Below, in pieces: positions 1-7,826 of a stretch of DNA of 42,127 nucleotides. This DNA comes from DATFXM01 sp035315885 (GTDB taxonomy: Bacteria; Acidobacteriota; Blastocatellia; UBA7656). The translations under genes were made by a program, and so were the position numbers. The stretch covers positions 1 to 42,127 of the forward strand of contig DATFXM010000099.1 of assembly GCA_035315885.1 (NCBI GenBank), given 5' to 3'. The stretch's first letter is position 1. The number at the start of each line of letters is the position of its first letter. The notes under the pieces are model-generated. The model saw only the letters and a program-made list of their open reading frames with translations, was not told where the DNA came from and ran no database searches.

Positions 1-18
1 TAGATATTTAATGTACCT

Positions 19-32
19 TAACTATTAAGTTA
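19..32. promoter_or_regulatory. Candidate MarR-type operator palindrome
   Basis: An AT-rich inverted repeat, TAACT then ATTA then AGTTA, lies about 46 bases before the ATG of the MarR gene that follows, with another short palindrome (TAGCTA) at 32-37. MarR proteins usually bind such palindromes over their own promoters, so autoregulation is the natural inference. The arms are only 5 bp and the window begins here, so the rest of the promoter cannot be judged. The base composition is clearly more AT-rich than the genes around it. Confidence 0.35.
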
Positions 33-78
33 GCTAAATGAATAATTGGCGAAAAGTCTTCTCCGGGGGAATGAGGAG

Positions 79-621
79 ATGGATGAAACAGATGAGCTGA
101 TGGCCGAGGTGGTGGAGGCGCTCTTTGAGGTCCTGGTTCAGGGCCATTTCAGCCACCTGATTGAGATGGAGCTGACCCCTTCGCAGGCGCAGCTACTTTG
201 GCTGCTGCACCGCGAGCCCAGAGCCACCGGTGTGCTGGCGTCGCACCTCGGAATCAGCCGCCCTGCGGTCACCCAATTGTGCGACCGTCTTTTGGCCAAG
301 AATCTGATCAGGCGGCGGGAATCGGATACTGATCGCCGATCGATTGTGGTCGAGCTGACGGCTCCGGGGAGGGCCGCGATGGATTCGCTTCGGTCGAGGC
401 GGACAGTAGCCCTTAGCGAGTTCATGGCTCGTCTGGAACCGGACTTAAGAGACGGAGTGATGCGGGGCTTGAGCGGTCTTACCGGCGATCGACCCCGTCC
501 GGCGAGTGCCTCTGAGGCTCCTCTGACCGGGAGCCGGACAGCAACGCCGCCTCAAGAAGCATCAAATAGGAGCGGCAAGATACAGCCGGCCCGGGGAAGA
601 CTCAGAATCGAATGGGACTAG
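79..621 (+). CDS. MarR family transcriptional regulator
   Basis: A 180-residue winged-helix regulator. The helix-turn-helix spans about residues 48-77 (GVLASHLGISRPAVTQL), followed by a wing with the typical DTDRR turn at about 83-87. Flanking helices would form the dimer. The C-terminal 45 residues are Pro/Ser/Arg-rich and probably disordered, which is longer than the usual MarR tail. The start chosen is ATG 79 because GGGGA lies 8 bases upstream. An in-frame TTG at 46 would add 11 residues but has no clear ribosome site. The next gene, a BON protein, starts 36 bases downstream on the same strand and is probably co-transcribed. The ligand and regulon are unknown. A palindrome just upstream may be its own operator. 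Confidence 0.82.
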   Translation: MDETDELMAEVVEALFEVLVQGHFSHLIEMELTPSQAQLLWLLHREPRATGVLASHLGISRPAVTQLCDRLLAKNLIRRRESDTDRRSIVVELTAPGRAAMDSLRSRRTVALSEFMARLEPDLRDGVMRGLSGLTGDRPRPASASEAPLTGSRTATPPQEASNRSGKIQPARGRLRIEWD

Positions 622-657
622 AGTATTTGAGACTGATTTTGGAGGTGCAAGGTTAAA

Positions 658-1191
658 ATGACGAGTCTAAAGCACAAATTGATTGCGGCAGGGATGTTGA
701 TAGCTATGACCGCGGGTTTTGCGGTGGCAGCGGCCCCGCCGGATCAACAGAAGACGAGTGAGAAAGTTAGAAAAGAGTTAGTGACGCTGCCTTATTACGG
801 GGTATTTGACAATCTGGCTTACAGGCTTGACGGTGACACCGTTGTTCTCTACGGCCAGGTGGTCAGGCCGACCACGAAGTCAGATGCCGGTCGCCGAGTG
901 GCGAAAATTGAGGGCATCGATCGAGTGGTGAACAACATTGAAGTGCTTCCGGTTTCTCCGATGGATGACCGGCTGAGAGTACGGCTCTATCGAGCGGTCT
1001 TTCGGACGGGAAGTCTTTACCGTTATGCCCTCGGGGCGAATCCCTCGATTCACATCGTGGTGAAAAATGGGCACGTGAGTCTCGAAGGGGTAGTGTCGAA
1101 CAACTCCGACAGCAACCTGGCGTACATAGCAGCGAATGGGGTGTCCGGCGTCTTTTCGGTCACCAACAACCTGCAGGTCGAGCACAGGTGA
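658..1191 (+). CDS. Exported protein with two BON domains
   Basis: A 177-residue protein with a cleavable-looking signal peptide (residues 1-25, ending AVAA) and two BON-type repeats, about residues 33-102 and 104-175. Each repeat ends in the typical pattern VVNNIEV or VTNNLQV, with internal G..V.L.G.V strands. BON domains bind phospholipid surfaces or other envelope components (as in OsmY and secretins), so a periplasmic envelope-maintenance role is likely. GGAGGTG precedes the ATG by about 10 bases. It follows the MarR gene closely and precedes the HtrA protease, which fits an envelope-stress neighbourhood, although no stress promoter could be identified. Confidence 0.8.
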   Translation: MTSLKHKLIAAGMLIAMTAGFAVAAAPPDQQKTSEKVRKELVTLPYYGVFDNLAYRLDGDTVVLYGQVVRPTTKSDAGRRVAKIEGIDRVVNNIEVLPVSPMDDRLRVRLYRAVFRTGSLYRYALGANPSIHIVVKNGHVSLEGVVSNNSDSNLAYIAANGVSGVFSVTNNLQVEHR

Positions 1192-1248
1192 TAAAAAAAA
1201 ATTAGCAACAAAAGACGAAACACGAAGTTAAGTCTTGCGTTTAAGATC

Positions 1249-1293
1249 GGCGGGCTGGTATTTGTCTATAGCAGGACGGACGATTAGCCCGCC
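1249..1293 (+). promoter_or_regulatory. Inverted repeat in the htrA leader
   Basis: GGCGGGCT at 1249-1256 is exactly complementary to AGCCCGCC at 1286-1293, giving an 8-bp GC stem with a 29-base loop, 31 bases before the htrA start. The arm is followed by only three T, so this is not a convincing terminator. It may be a leader hairpin or a weak attenuator between the BON gene and htrA. Confidence 0.3.
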
Positions 1294-1324
1294 TTTGTAG
1301 TGCCTGATGGAGGTTTAACGGAGT

Positions 1325-2794
1325 ATGTATTCGAGTTTTTCCCGACTGAAAGAGCGAGTTCCCAATTTGCGCGTTCTCCTCACCTTAGTAGTGGTGCTAG
1401 GTGTCGCGCTGGCCTTCTCTGCGGTGCGAAGTGCTTCGGCGCAGCAGAGTTCTTCCCAGTTGCCCTCGCCACAGGATCTTTCAAGAACGTTTATAAGCGT
1501 CGTCAAGCAGGTCAAGCCCGCGGTGGTCAACATCGACGTAGTCGAGAAGACCAAACGCCAGTCGTTCCGAGTGCCGGAAGGTTTTCAAATCCCCGGCGTT
1601 CCATTCGGCGGCGCACCTCGAAAGCAACGAGGTACTGGCTCGGGCGTGATCATCAGCTCTGACGGCTACATTTTGACGAATAACCATGTCGCGTCCGATG
1701 CGGAGCAGATTACTGTCAAGCTCGGCGATGGGCGCGAATTCAAAGCAAGAAAGATCGGCTCTGATCCAGAGACCGACCTTGCGGTGGTAAAGATCGATGC
1801 CACCGGTCTGACTTACGCCAAGCTTGGCGACTCGGACAAGGTCGAGCAAGGCGAGTGGGTAATCGCGCTTGGCAGCCCGTTTGGCCTTCAGCAGACAATG
1901 ACCGCAGGAATCGTGTCCGCCACCGGACGTGATCTCAGATCGGTTGGTGCCGGTCAGTTCACCGAGTTCATCCAAACCGACGCCTCGATCAATCCCGGCA
2001 ATTCCGGCGGACCGCTTGTGAATATGGAAGGCGAAGTCATCGGGATCAATACCCTGATATTCACCGAAAGCGGACAAAGCAGCGGTGTGGGCTTTTCGAT
2101 TCCCGCCAATTTGGCGAAGAAGGTCTACGCTCAACTCATGAAGAACGGGAAGGTCACTCGAGGCTACCTGGGTGTGATGCTCCGTCCGTTGACTCCCGCG
2201 ATCGCGCAGACAGTGGGTTACGAGGGTACTGAGGGAGCAGTGGTTGACGATGTGACGAAGGCTGATACTCCGGCAGCAAGAGCGGGTCTGCGGAGTGGCG
2301 ACGTGATTACCGAGTTTGACGGCAAGTCGATCAAGAGTCCGAAGGAACTTACCGAGATGGTAGCCGAAAGCCCGGTTGGTAAGACCGCCTCTCTGAAGTT
2401 CATCCGCGAGGGCAAGCCTCAGACAGCCACCGTGCGGCTGGGAGAGCGCCCGGCGACCGGTGATCAGGAAGACCCTGAAAGCCCGGATGAGGATAGTGGT
2501 GAGCAGGCGCCAGGCAAACTTGGTGTCGGCATCACGAATCTGACTCCTGAAATTGCGCGACAGCTTAAGCTCAAGATCGGCAGCGGCGTGCTGGTGCAGA
2601 GCGTTCAGCAGGACAGCCCGGCCGAAGAAGCGGGTTTGCGCAAGGGCGACGTCATCCACAGAGTGAATCGCCAGGCGGTCGCAAACCGTCAGGAGTTCAT
2701 CTCGGTTCTGACCAGCTTGAAAATGGCTAAGGAAGTCACGCTGCAGATCGAGCGAGGCGGTCAACTGACGTTTGTCACCATTCCTCTGGACTAA
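1325..2794 (+). CDS. htrA: HtrA/DegP-type periplasmic serine protease
   Basis: A 489-residue trypsin-like protease-chaperone of the envelope. The N-terminus has a signal or anchor segment (residues 16-38, ending SASAQ). The catalytic triad is visible as His121 (TNNHVAS), Asp151 (ETDLAVV) and Ser227 (NPGNSGGP). Two PDZ domains follow, about residues 275-375 and 395-488, joined by an acidic linker (about 378-395). This is the normal DegP/DegQ layout and length. It would degrade or refold misfolded envelope proteins. ATG 1325 is preceded by GGAGG at spacing 11. It may share regulation with the BON gene upstream, but there are 133 bases between them. It is followed by a strong terminator. Confidence 0.95.
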   Translation: MYSSFSRLKERVPNLRVLLTLVVVLGVALAFSAVRSASAQQSSSQLPSPQDLSRTFISVVKQVKPAVVNIDVVEKTKRQSFRVPEGFQIPGVPFGGAPRKQRGTGSGVIISSDGYILTNNHVASDAEQITVKLGDGREFKARKIGSDPETDLAVVKIDATGLTYAKLGDSDKVEQGEWVIALGSPFGLQQTMTAGIVSATGRDLRSVGAGQFTEFIQTDASINPGNSGGPLVNMEGEVIGINTLIFTESGQSSGVGFSIPANLAKKVYAQLMKNGKVTRGYLGVMLRPLTPAIAQTVGYEGTEGAVVDDVTKADTPAARAGLRSGDVITEFDGKSIKSPKELTEMVAESPVGKTASLKFIREGKPQTATVRLGERPATGDQEDPESPDEDSGEQAPGKLGVGITNLTPEIARQLKLKIGSGVLVQSVQQDSPAEEAGLRKGDVIHRVNRQAVANRQEFISVLTSLKMAKEVTLQIERGGQLTFVTIPLD

Positions 2795-2822
2795 ATCAAA
2801 CGCAGCAAGGTTTGTTTTGACG

Positions 2823-2854
2823 AAGGGCGGCCACTCGGTCGCCTTTCTTTTTTT
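2823..2854 (+). terminator. Rho-independent terminator after htrA
   Basis: A 10-bp stem with two G-U pairs (AAGGGCGGCC at 2823-2832 against GGTCGCCTTT at 2837-2846) and a four-base loop is followed by CTTTTTTT. It lies 29 bases after the htrA stop codon. Confidence 0.85.
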
Positions 2855-2870
2855 GGTGTGCGTGTCCCAG

Positions 2871-2889
2871 GACTCAGAACTCAGAACTC
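2871..2889. repeat. Heptad repeat, AACTCAG family (short)
   Basis: Two and a half copies of a 7-base unit (GACTCAG, AACTCAG, AACTC), the complement of the CTGAGTY form seen elsewhere in the window. It lies between the htrA terminator and the -10 element of the M28 peptidase, ending about 9 bases before the expected -35 position. Confidence 0.7.
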
Positions 2890-2921
2890 TTCTCTACTAC
2901 TCCTGCTCGCTTCTTCCTGCG

Positions 2922-2927
2922 TATAAT
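2922..2927 (+). promoter_or_regulatory. Consensus -10 box, probable leaderless promoter of the M28 peptidase
   Basis: A perfect TATAAT ends 8 bases before the ATG at 2936, so transcription would begin at or within a base or two of the start codon. There is no Shine-Dalgarno sequence in that gap (GTGCGCCC). The -35 position (about 2899-2904, ACTCCT) is poor. Confidence 0.6.
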
Positions 2928-2935
2928 GTGCGCCC

Positions 2936-4390
2936 ATGAACGCTCTGAAGAATGGATTGCTGATTTCGATCCTGACTCCGCTGGTCCTACTCCAGTCGGG
3001 TGCCTCGTCACCTCAGAGGCGGCGGGAGCCTAGCGATTACACCTACTCGGCTGCTTTGACCGGCGACCTGCAAAAACTGAGAGACGCGGCCTTGTCTAGC
3101 GACTACGCGTATTCGAGACTCGCGCATCTTTGCAACAACATCGGTCCACGCCTTAGTGGTTCGCCACAGGCGTCGAGAGCGGTCGAGTACGTAGCCGCCG
3201 AAATGCGTAAGCTGGGAGCGGACGTCACTCTGGAAAAGGTCCGCGTTTCGCATTGGGAGCGAGGCATCGAAACTGGGGAGATCGTCGAGTTTCCCGGCCA
3301 GGCACCCGGAACCGTTCAAAAGATAGTGCTGACTGCGCTAGGCGGCAGTATCGCAACGCCGGAGGAGGGCTTGACGGCAGGCGTTGTCGTGGTACGAGAC
3401 TTCAACGAGCTAAACTCGATTGGACGCGAAAGGGTCGCGGGCAAGATCGTTTTGTTCAACGCGAAATTCGATAAGGAGAAAGCTGCGCAGGGCATGGCGC
3501 TCGAAGCCTACAGCGAGGCAGTAGTGTACCGCGGTGCGGGGGCCAGCGCAGCCGCCAAGCTCGGCGCGGTGGCCGCTTTGATCAGGTCGGTTGGAGGCGC
3601 GGAGTTCCGGCTTCCGCACACCGGGGCGCTGCGGTACCAGGACGGTACGCAAAGAATACCGGCAGCGGCGGTGTCGACCGAGGACGCCGACCTGCTGGCC
3701 AGCCTGTCGTCTCAAGGCCCGATACGCATGCGTTTGACCTTGACGCCGAAGTTTCTGGACGACGTCGAGAGCTACAACGTAGTCGCCGACCTGAAAGGGT
3801 CGGAGCACCCCGAACAAGTTGTGATCGTATCCGGGCATCTGGACTCGTGGGACTTGGGAACGGGCGCAATCGACGACGGCGCCGGCGTAGTCGTCGCTAT
3901 GCAGACGCTGAACCTGATCAAGCAGCTTGGATTGAGACCTCGGCGTACGATTCGGTTCATCGCATGGATGAATGAAGAGAACGGACTCGCCGGTGGGAGA
4001 GCTTACGCCGAAGATCACCGCAGTGAGCTTTCAAATCATGTTGTCGCGATTGAGAGCGATCTTGGCGCGGGCCATCCTGCGGGTATTTCATTTCATGCAA
4101 GCGAAAAGGCGATTCAGCAGTTGCAGCCGATTGGCGGGGTGCTTCAGAGCCTCGGAGCGAACATCGTAAGGCGAACGTTGAACGCCGAAGGCGCCGATGT
4201 CTCTCCGCTGGATGCGGCCGGTGTCCCTACCGCGGCTCCGATTCAAGACAATAGAACGTATTTCAACTATCATCACACCGCGGCCGACACTCTGGACAAG
4301 GTAAACCCGCGCGAGCTTTCCGAGAATGCCGCGGTGATGGCCGTGACTGCTTACGCTGTGGCTTGTATGCCCGAACCATTGCAGCGTTAG
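2936..4390 (+). CDS. Secreted M28 family zinc peptidase (PGCP-like)
   Basis: A 484-residue exported metallopeptidase. The signal peptide covers about residues 1-24. A PA-type insert, about residues 115-270, precedes the catalytic half. Di-zinc ligands are visible: His301-x-Asp303 (SGHLDSW), bridging Asp313 in DDGAG, Glu347-Glu348 (NEENG; the first is the catalytic base), Asp375 and His447 (YHHTAADT). The layout matches plasma glutamate carboxypeptidase-like enzymes, which cleave dipeptides or small peptides. It may feed peptide use together with the S9 peptidase and amidohydrolase encoded elsewhere in the window. The ATG directly follows a TATAAT box with no ribosome site, suggesting leaderless translation. 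Confidence 0.9.
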   Translation: MNALKNGLLISILTPLVLLQSGASSPQRRREPSDYTYSAALTGDLQKLRDAALSSDYAYSRLAHLCNNIGPRLSGSPQASRAVEYVAAEMRKLGADVTLEKVRVSHWERGIETGEIVEFPGQAPGTVQKIVLTALGGSIATPEEGLTAGVVVVRDFNELNSIGRERVAGKIVLFNAKFDKEKAAQGMALEAYSEAVVYRGAGASAAAKLGAVAALIRSVGGAEFRLPHTGALRYQDGTQRIPAAAVSTEDADLLASLSSQGPIRMRLTLTPKFLDDVESYNVVADLKGSEHPEQVVIVSGHLDSWDLGTGAIDDGAGVVVAMQTLNLIKQLGLRPRRTIRFIAWMNEENGLAGGRAYAEDHRSELSNHVVAIESDLGAGHPAGISFHASEKAIQQLQPIGGVLQSLGANIVRRTLNAEGADVSPLDAAGVPTAAPIQDNRTYFNYHHTAADTLDKVNPRELSENAAVMAVTAYAVACMPEPLQR

Positions 4391-4467
4391 ATGCTGTATT
4401 AGGGCTCTCGACTCTGTTGTAATGAGAAAAGGAAGATTTCGAAGCCCTTCGTTGAAGACTTTTATAA

Positions 4468-4869
4468 ATGGGTCTCGAAGCAAAATCTGGGCAGATTGAA
4501 TCGATCGACAACGCCGACGATCACATTACATTGATTCGACTGCAGTGGCCGCAGTTTGCCGCGCTCGCCTGGCAGAAGTATCTGTCCGACGGACGCGGCG
4601 CGATGGTGATCGATCTGAACCGAGCCGGCACGGAAGGGTCGAATCTGAATGTGCCTAGTTACTATGTGGCGGATTCGAGTGAAAGTTTGAAACAGCGCGG
4701 CGGCTGGCCTGACCCGGACATTGCAGAAGTGGTACGCACGTACGATCCGGAGCTGGATGTGGTGTTCGTGGTGTTGCGTCTGAACGGAGAGTGCTTTTAT
4801 TACAATGTGTCTGACGATCCGGCGCCGCCGAAGGCGTACGAAAACGCTGCAGTAGGCAGTTGGCAGTAG
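4468..4869 (+). CDS. Conserved-looking hypothetical protein, 3' end formed by heptad repeat
   Basis: A 133-residue soluble, acidic protein with no signal peptide or membrane segment; I do not recognise the family. It has alternating strand-like segments (HITLIRLQW, GAMVIDLNR, LDVVFVVLRLNGECFYYNV), suggesting a small alpha/beta domain. The last six residues (AVGSWQ) and the TAG stop are written by three copies of a GCAGTAG-type heptad repeat (4849-4873), so the original C-terminus may have been replaced by repeat invasion. The ribosome site is weak (GAAGA). The gene converges on tonB across the repeat element. Confidence 0.6.
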   Translation: MGLEAKSGQIESIDNADDHITLIRLQWPQFAALAWQKYLSDGRGAMVIDLNRAGTEGSNLNVPSYYVADSSESLKQRGGWPDPDIAEVVRTYDPELDVVFVVLRLNGECFYYNVSDDPAPPKAYENAAVGSWQ

Positions 4870-5018
4870 GCAGGACTTTTTTGGCGATTCGTATCAAGGT
4901 CAACTCAATTCTTCGTTACGAATCTGAAAACTTAGTTGCTTAATCCTCGTGCATGCCATAAGAACGCTGGTGCGAGGATTGGCCTTGCCGCGCCGCCTAC
5001 TGCCCCACTGCCTACTGC
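4849..5018. repeat. Heptad-bounded inverted element between convergent genes
   Basis: Left border: GCAGTAG, GCAGTTG, GCAGTAG, GCAG (4849-4873). Right border: the inverted form CTACTGC, CCACTGC, CTACTGC (4997-5018, with one extra C). Between them are two perfect 8-bp inverted repeats: GATTCGTA/TACGAATC (4886-4893 and 4917-4924) and AATCCTCG/CGAGGATT (4942-4949 and 4973-4980). The left border supplies a stop codon, and the right border ends two bases from the tonB stop codon. The whole could fold as a multi-branched structure and looks like a small palindromic element. No open reading frame lies inside it. Confidence 0.7.
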
Positions 5019-5020
5019 TT

Positions 5021-6025
5021 TCATCTCAAGTTGAATTCTATCGCTACGTTGCTCAGCCAGTAGCTGAGAGGCCTGCCGGCTTTCATAGCGGGTGAAAAGC
5101 GCATCTGGTAAGCAGCTTTGATTGCCTGTTCCGTGAGCCCGTTCGAAAGCCCAGTGAGCACTACGACTTCCTTTACCGTGCCGTCCGCACCTACCAGAAG
5201 TTTTGCTCGAACCGTGCCCTGTATTTTGTGTATGCGTGCCTCCTCCGTGTAGAACGGCCGAGGGTTGTTCAAGAGATGCGGCCGAGAATCGACCGATTGA
5301 GAACGATCGGACGGGCTGGAATTGCCGCCCACGGTGTAAGGGCCGCCACCGGTATTGCCGCCTCGCCCAGGGCCGACTCCCGGACCGTCGCCACCCTCCG
5401 CGCCCCCTCCTCTTCCGCCGCCAAGGCCTGCATCAGAGCCGAGACCAGGTGAGGGCGGCGCGGGTAGGGCGTTGGGCACACCCGTAGGAGTGAGGGAATC
5501 GCGAGGAGGTTGTAATCTCGGGTCCACAAACAGAGTCTCGGCCATCGGAATGCTTGGGGGATTGACCGTCGGTCTGGGTGTAGGTGCGATGAGTTGGGGG
5601 AAAGGTGCAAAGATCGGCCTTTCACCTGGCGAGGGAAGACCTGCGGACTCGCTGCCTCCGCCGCCGCCTCCGCCGTTTTTGGATCTATCCGCGACTTCGT
5701 TCAAATCGGGAGGCCTCTGTGATGGTGGAAGATGACAGATAATGTAGGGAGCAGTTTTGCCTGGGTCTTCGGCCTGGTGAGTGCGCCACCAAAGAAGCAT
5801 AGATGTAAAACCGATTGAATAGAGAATCACACTTATACCGAGCCCAAGCCTCAGGAGGTTGGTCCTCTGACCACTTGTTGCCCCGCCGGTGTTGAAACTG
5901 TTCCTTATGAAACTGCGTGGATCAGAGCGAAACTGGATGGCGGCTTCTGCAAGCTCGTGTATTAGTCTTCGAAGAGTACCGTGGCGTTCGAGCGTCACTC
6001 CAGCGAACAGGGTATCGCCGTGCAT
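5021..6025 (-). CDS. Energy transducer TonB
   Basis: A 334-residue inner-membrane protein. Residues 1-55 are cytoplasmic, one membrane helix lies at about 57-80, and a long periplasmic Pro/Gly-rich linker (about 85-250, including runs of seven Gly) leads to a C-terminal TonB domain (about 255-334, with RPFYTEEARIHKIQGTV, then VVVLTGLSNGL and AAYQMRFSPA). It would couple the proton-motive force to outer-membrane TonB-dependent receptors. The linker is Gly-rich rather than the classical Glu-Pro/Lys-Pro, and the N-terminal extension before the helix is longer than in E. coli TonB. GGAGGAAGG precedes the ATG. No exbB, exbD or receptor gene is in the window. Confidence 0.88.
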   Translation of the reverse strand: MHGDTLFAGVTLERHGTLRRLIHELAEAAIQFRSDPRSFIRNSFNTGGATSGQRTNLLRLGLGISVILYSIGFTSMLLWWRTHQAEDPGKTAPYIICHLPPSQRPPDLNEVADRSKNGGGGGGGSESAGLPSPGERPIFAPFPQLIAPTPRPTVNPPSIPMAETLFVDPRLQPPRDSLTPTGVPNALPAPPSPGLGSDAGLGGGRGGGAEGGDGPGVGPGRGGNTGGGPYTVGGNSSPSDRSQSVDSRPHLLNNPRPFYTEEARIHKIQGTVRAKLLVGADGTVKEVVVLTGLSNGLTEQAIKAAYQMRFSPAMKAGRPLSYWLSNVAIEFNLR

Positions 6026-6158
6026 ATCCTTCCTCCGATTTTGCGGTTTGAAGCACGGGCGAGCCCTGGAGAGTTTGAATCTTTACCAGAAATGTTTTCT
6101 CTAACAAAGCTAGAATGGGGTGCGTCGAGTGATTTGCAGGAAGTCTGGCCGATGAGGG

Positions 6159-6533
6159 TTACTTATACTGAAGGCCGCAGTTCATACAGCGGTTGGGATC
6201 GCGCAGAAGAAGGAAGAAGAGCGAGAGAAAACAGGTGAACGGAGCGCCGATGATGGCCACCAGGATTGCCCAGAGCGGAGTCGTGCCCTTGACGACGCTT
6301 GGGGCGCTGCATCTGGGACATGTAAGCGGCGGGACGACTCGGCGAGCGGGCTTTGGTTGCGGTGTTTCATAAACCGGAGGAGGCCGGTAACCCTGGTCTG
6401 TGGCATTTGGTGGCGGGACGGTCGGTATATAACCTGAGTCGGGCTTTCCGGCGCCGGCTTCCAAAGGCGCGGAGCAGTAGCGGCAAAAATTTGAGCCTTC
6501 CCGGTTTTCTACGCCACAGCGGGGACACTGCAT
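6159..6533 (-). CDS. Zinc-ribbon membrane protein
   Basis: A 124-residue protein with an N-terminal zinc ribbon (CPRC at residues 3-6 and CRYC at about 17-20), a Pro-rich linker, a second Cys pair (CPRC), one or two hydrophobic helices (LWAILVAIIGAPFTCFLSLFFLLL) and a final CMNC pair. The second ribbon thus brackets the membrane segment. Function is unknown. The ATG at 6533 is chosen because AGGAG lies 6 bases upstream. A longer reading frame extends to 6698, but its first 30 residues (STLSTQ-type) are only the translation of a CACTCAG heptad array, so that extension is rejected. tonB follows 133 bases downstream on the same strand. Confidence 0.75.
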   Translation of the reverse strand: MQCPRCGVENREGSNFCRYCSAPLEAGAGKPDSGYIPTVPPPNATDQGYRPPPVYETPQPKPARRVVPPLTCPRCSAPSVVKGTTPLWAILVAIIGAPFTCFLSLFFLLLRDPNRCMNCGLQYK

Positions 6534-6611
6534 AGCATCTCCTGGACTCGATCTCGCAGCGGTCACGAGACTAATTGTACTTCCACCCGGTGTCAATGGG
6601 AGTTGCGAGTG

Positions 6612-6761
6612 CTGAGTGCTGAGTGCCGACTGCTGACTGCTGAGCTGAGTGCTGAGTGCCGACTGCTGAGTGCTGAGCTGAGTGCTGAGTGTGCTCACTT
6701 CATAAGCACGTTTTCCAGCGAACTCTTAAGATTCAGTATTGAGAACTCAGCACTCAGCACT
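6612..6761. repeat. Heptad array (CTGAGTG) with 33-bp higher-order period and inverted partner
   Basis: From 6612, CTGAGTG, CTGAGTG, CCGACTG, CTGACTG and a 5-base CTGAG form a 33-base block that repeats at 6645-6677 with one mismatch and again partly at 6678-6691. An inverted copy (AACTCAG, CACTCAG, CAC) lies at 6744-6760, five to six bases from the creatininase stop codon. A GTGCT/AGCAC hairpin sits between the arms. The region lies between two minus-strand genes, in the possible leader of the zinc-ribbon gene. Confidence 0.85.
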
Positions 6762-6766
6762 TTCCT

Positions 6767-7600
6767 TCATAGTCCCGCCATGTCCCACTTCCTTTTCATC
6801 TCGTTAATAAGTTTAGCCAGCTTCGCGTTAACTTTGGAGAAGTACTCGTCGGCCTTGGCCTGGTCAAACTTGACGTAGCCCTGACCTTCCTTATAAAGGC
6901 CGATCGAGGACGGTGACGGATACGCCGAGTACGTGCCCGGCGCCGGATTTGGAGTCGCCAAATCGTCCTTGTAGCGCTCCTTGTGCACGAGCTTCGGATC
7001 TATGGCCTGTACAAATGCAGTCTCGTTCAAGCCGGCGTGCCCTCCATCTTCACCGAAAACCGAGAGCGTCACGTCTGAACAGTAGCTCCACCAGTTGATC
7101 ACCAACGTGCGAATCCGTTTCTCCTGGCCAATCTCCATCGCCAATTGATTCAAGACCGCGGTTTGAGGTCCGCCGTGCCCGTTCATCACGATGATCGTCC
7201 TAAAGCCATTCTTCGCCAGACCCGAGATCACATCGCGAACGTAGGCCCTGTAAGCCCCCTCGGAGATTGAGAAGGCACCCGGATATGCGTCCATGCTTCC
7301 GGTGATGCCGTACGGGATTATCGGCGCAATCATCGCGTTTACGTCTCGAGCGATTTTTCGAGCGATCGCGATTGGAGCCGAGATATCGGCTCCGTTATTG
7401 ATCACTCCGTGCGGCTCGAGTGTGCCGGTGGGGAGTATGACCGTATCGATTTTTGAAGGGACGGCTTCCTTGAACTCCATCCAGTTGATTTCGGCCATTT
7501 CCCGCGTCGAAACGACGTCGGCGCCCTGCGCTCGCGCGGGATCGGAATGAAAAAGCACCGCACAGGATGCGAGACATACAAATATTGCTGCGCGAAACAT
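6767..7600 (-). CDS. Exported creatininase-family metalloenzyme
   Basis: A 277-residue protein with a signal peptide (about 1-24, ending ARAQ) and a creatininase/creatinine amidohydrolase fold. The metal-site residues are visible: Glu62 and His64 (TLEPHG), Asp72 (GADIS), His142 (MNGHGG), plus a His188...Glu193 pair (GGHAGLNET). Family members hydrolyse cyclic or linear amides such as creatinine, formamides or mycofactocin precursors. The substrate here cannot be named. Export to the periplasm is unusual for the best-studied members, which are cytoplasmic. AGGAGGAG precedes the ATG by 8 bases. It is transcribed away from the MoxR gene. Confidence 0.85.
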   Translation of the reverse strand: MFRAAIFVCLASCAVLFHSDPARAQGADVVSTREMAEINWMEFKEAVPSKIDTVILPTGTLEPHGVINNGADISAPIAIARKIARDVNAMIAPIIPYGITGSMDAYPGAFSISEGAYRAYVRDVISGLAKNGFRTIIVMNGHGGPQTAVLNQLAMEIGQEKRIRTLVINWWSYCSDVTLSVFGEDGGHAGLNETAFVQAIDPKLVHKERYKDDLATPNPAPGTYSAYPSPSSIGLYKEGQGYVKFDQAKADEYFSKVNAKLAKLINEMKRKWDMAGL

Positions 7601-7826
7601 GTTCTTGACTCCTCCTCTTGGAATGTTTAGAGACGTGGTTCGCGATTTTTCTCCCGCCCGTAGTCTTTGTCAAGATCAACAGGTGGCGGCCTTTGGTGGG
7701 GGGAGGCTCAGGCAAGCAGCGTCTCCGGGGCTCGGAAAGTCAATATTGGTCGAACTTCCCCTCGCGACGGCCCGTTCTTCTGTGTTAGATTTTTCAGCAT
7801 CATCTCGATATCGAGGCCACCATAAA

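Noticed and set aside
1249..1293. htrA leader inverted repeat considered as a terminator
   Set aside because: The loop is 29 bases and only three T follow, unlike the strong terminator after htrA.
1481..2764. Long minus-strand reading frame opposite htrA (427 codons)
   Set aside because: It is the antisense shadow of a clear HtrA protease with intact catalytic residues, and its product has no recognisable motif or ribosome site.
5355..5735. Pro/Gly-rich plus-strand frame opposite the TonB linker
   Set aside because: It is the complement of the Gly/Pro-rich TonB linker; low-complexity sequence keeps both strands open.
6534..6698. N-terminal extension of the zinc-ribbon protein
   Set aside because: Its STLSTQ repeats are the translation of CACTCAG heptads; a proper ribosome site marks ATG 6533 instead.
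7599..7826. 76-residue N-terminal extension of the MoxR protein
   Set aside because: It does not resemble MoxR, overlaps the start of the divergent creatininase gene and has no ribosome site; GTG 7827 gives the usual length.
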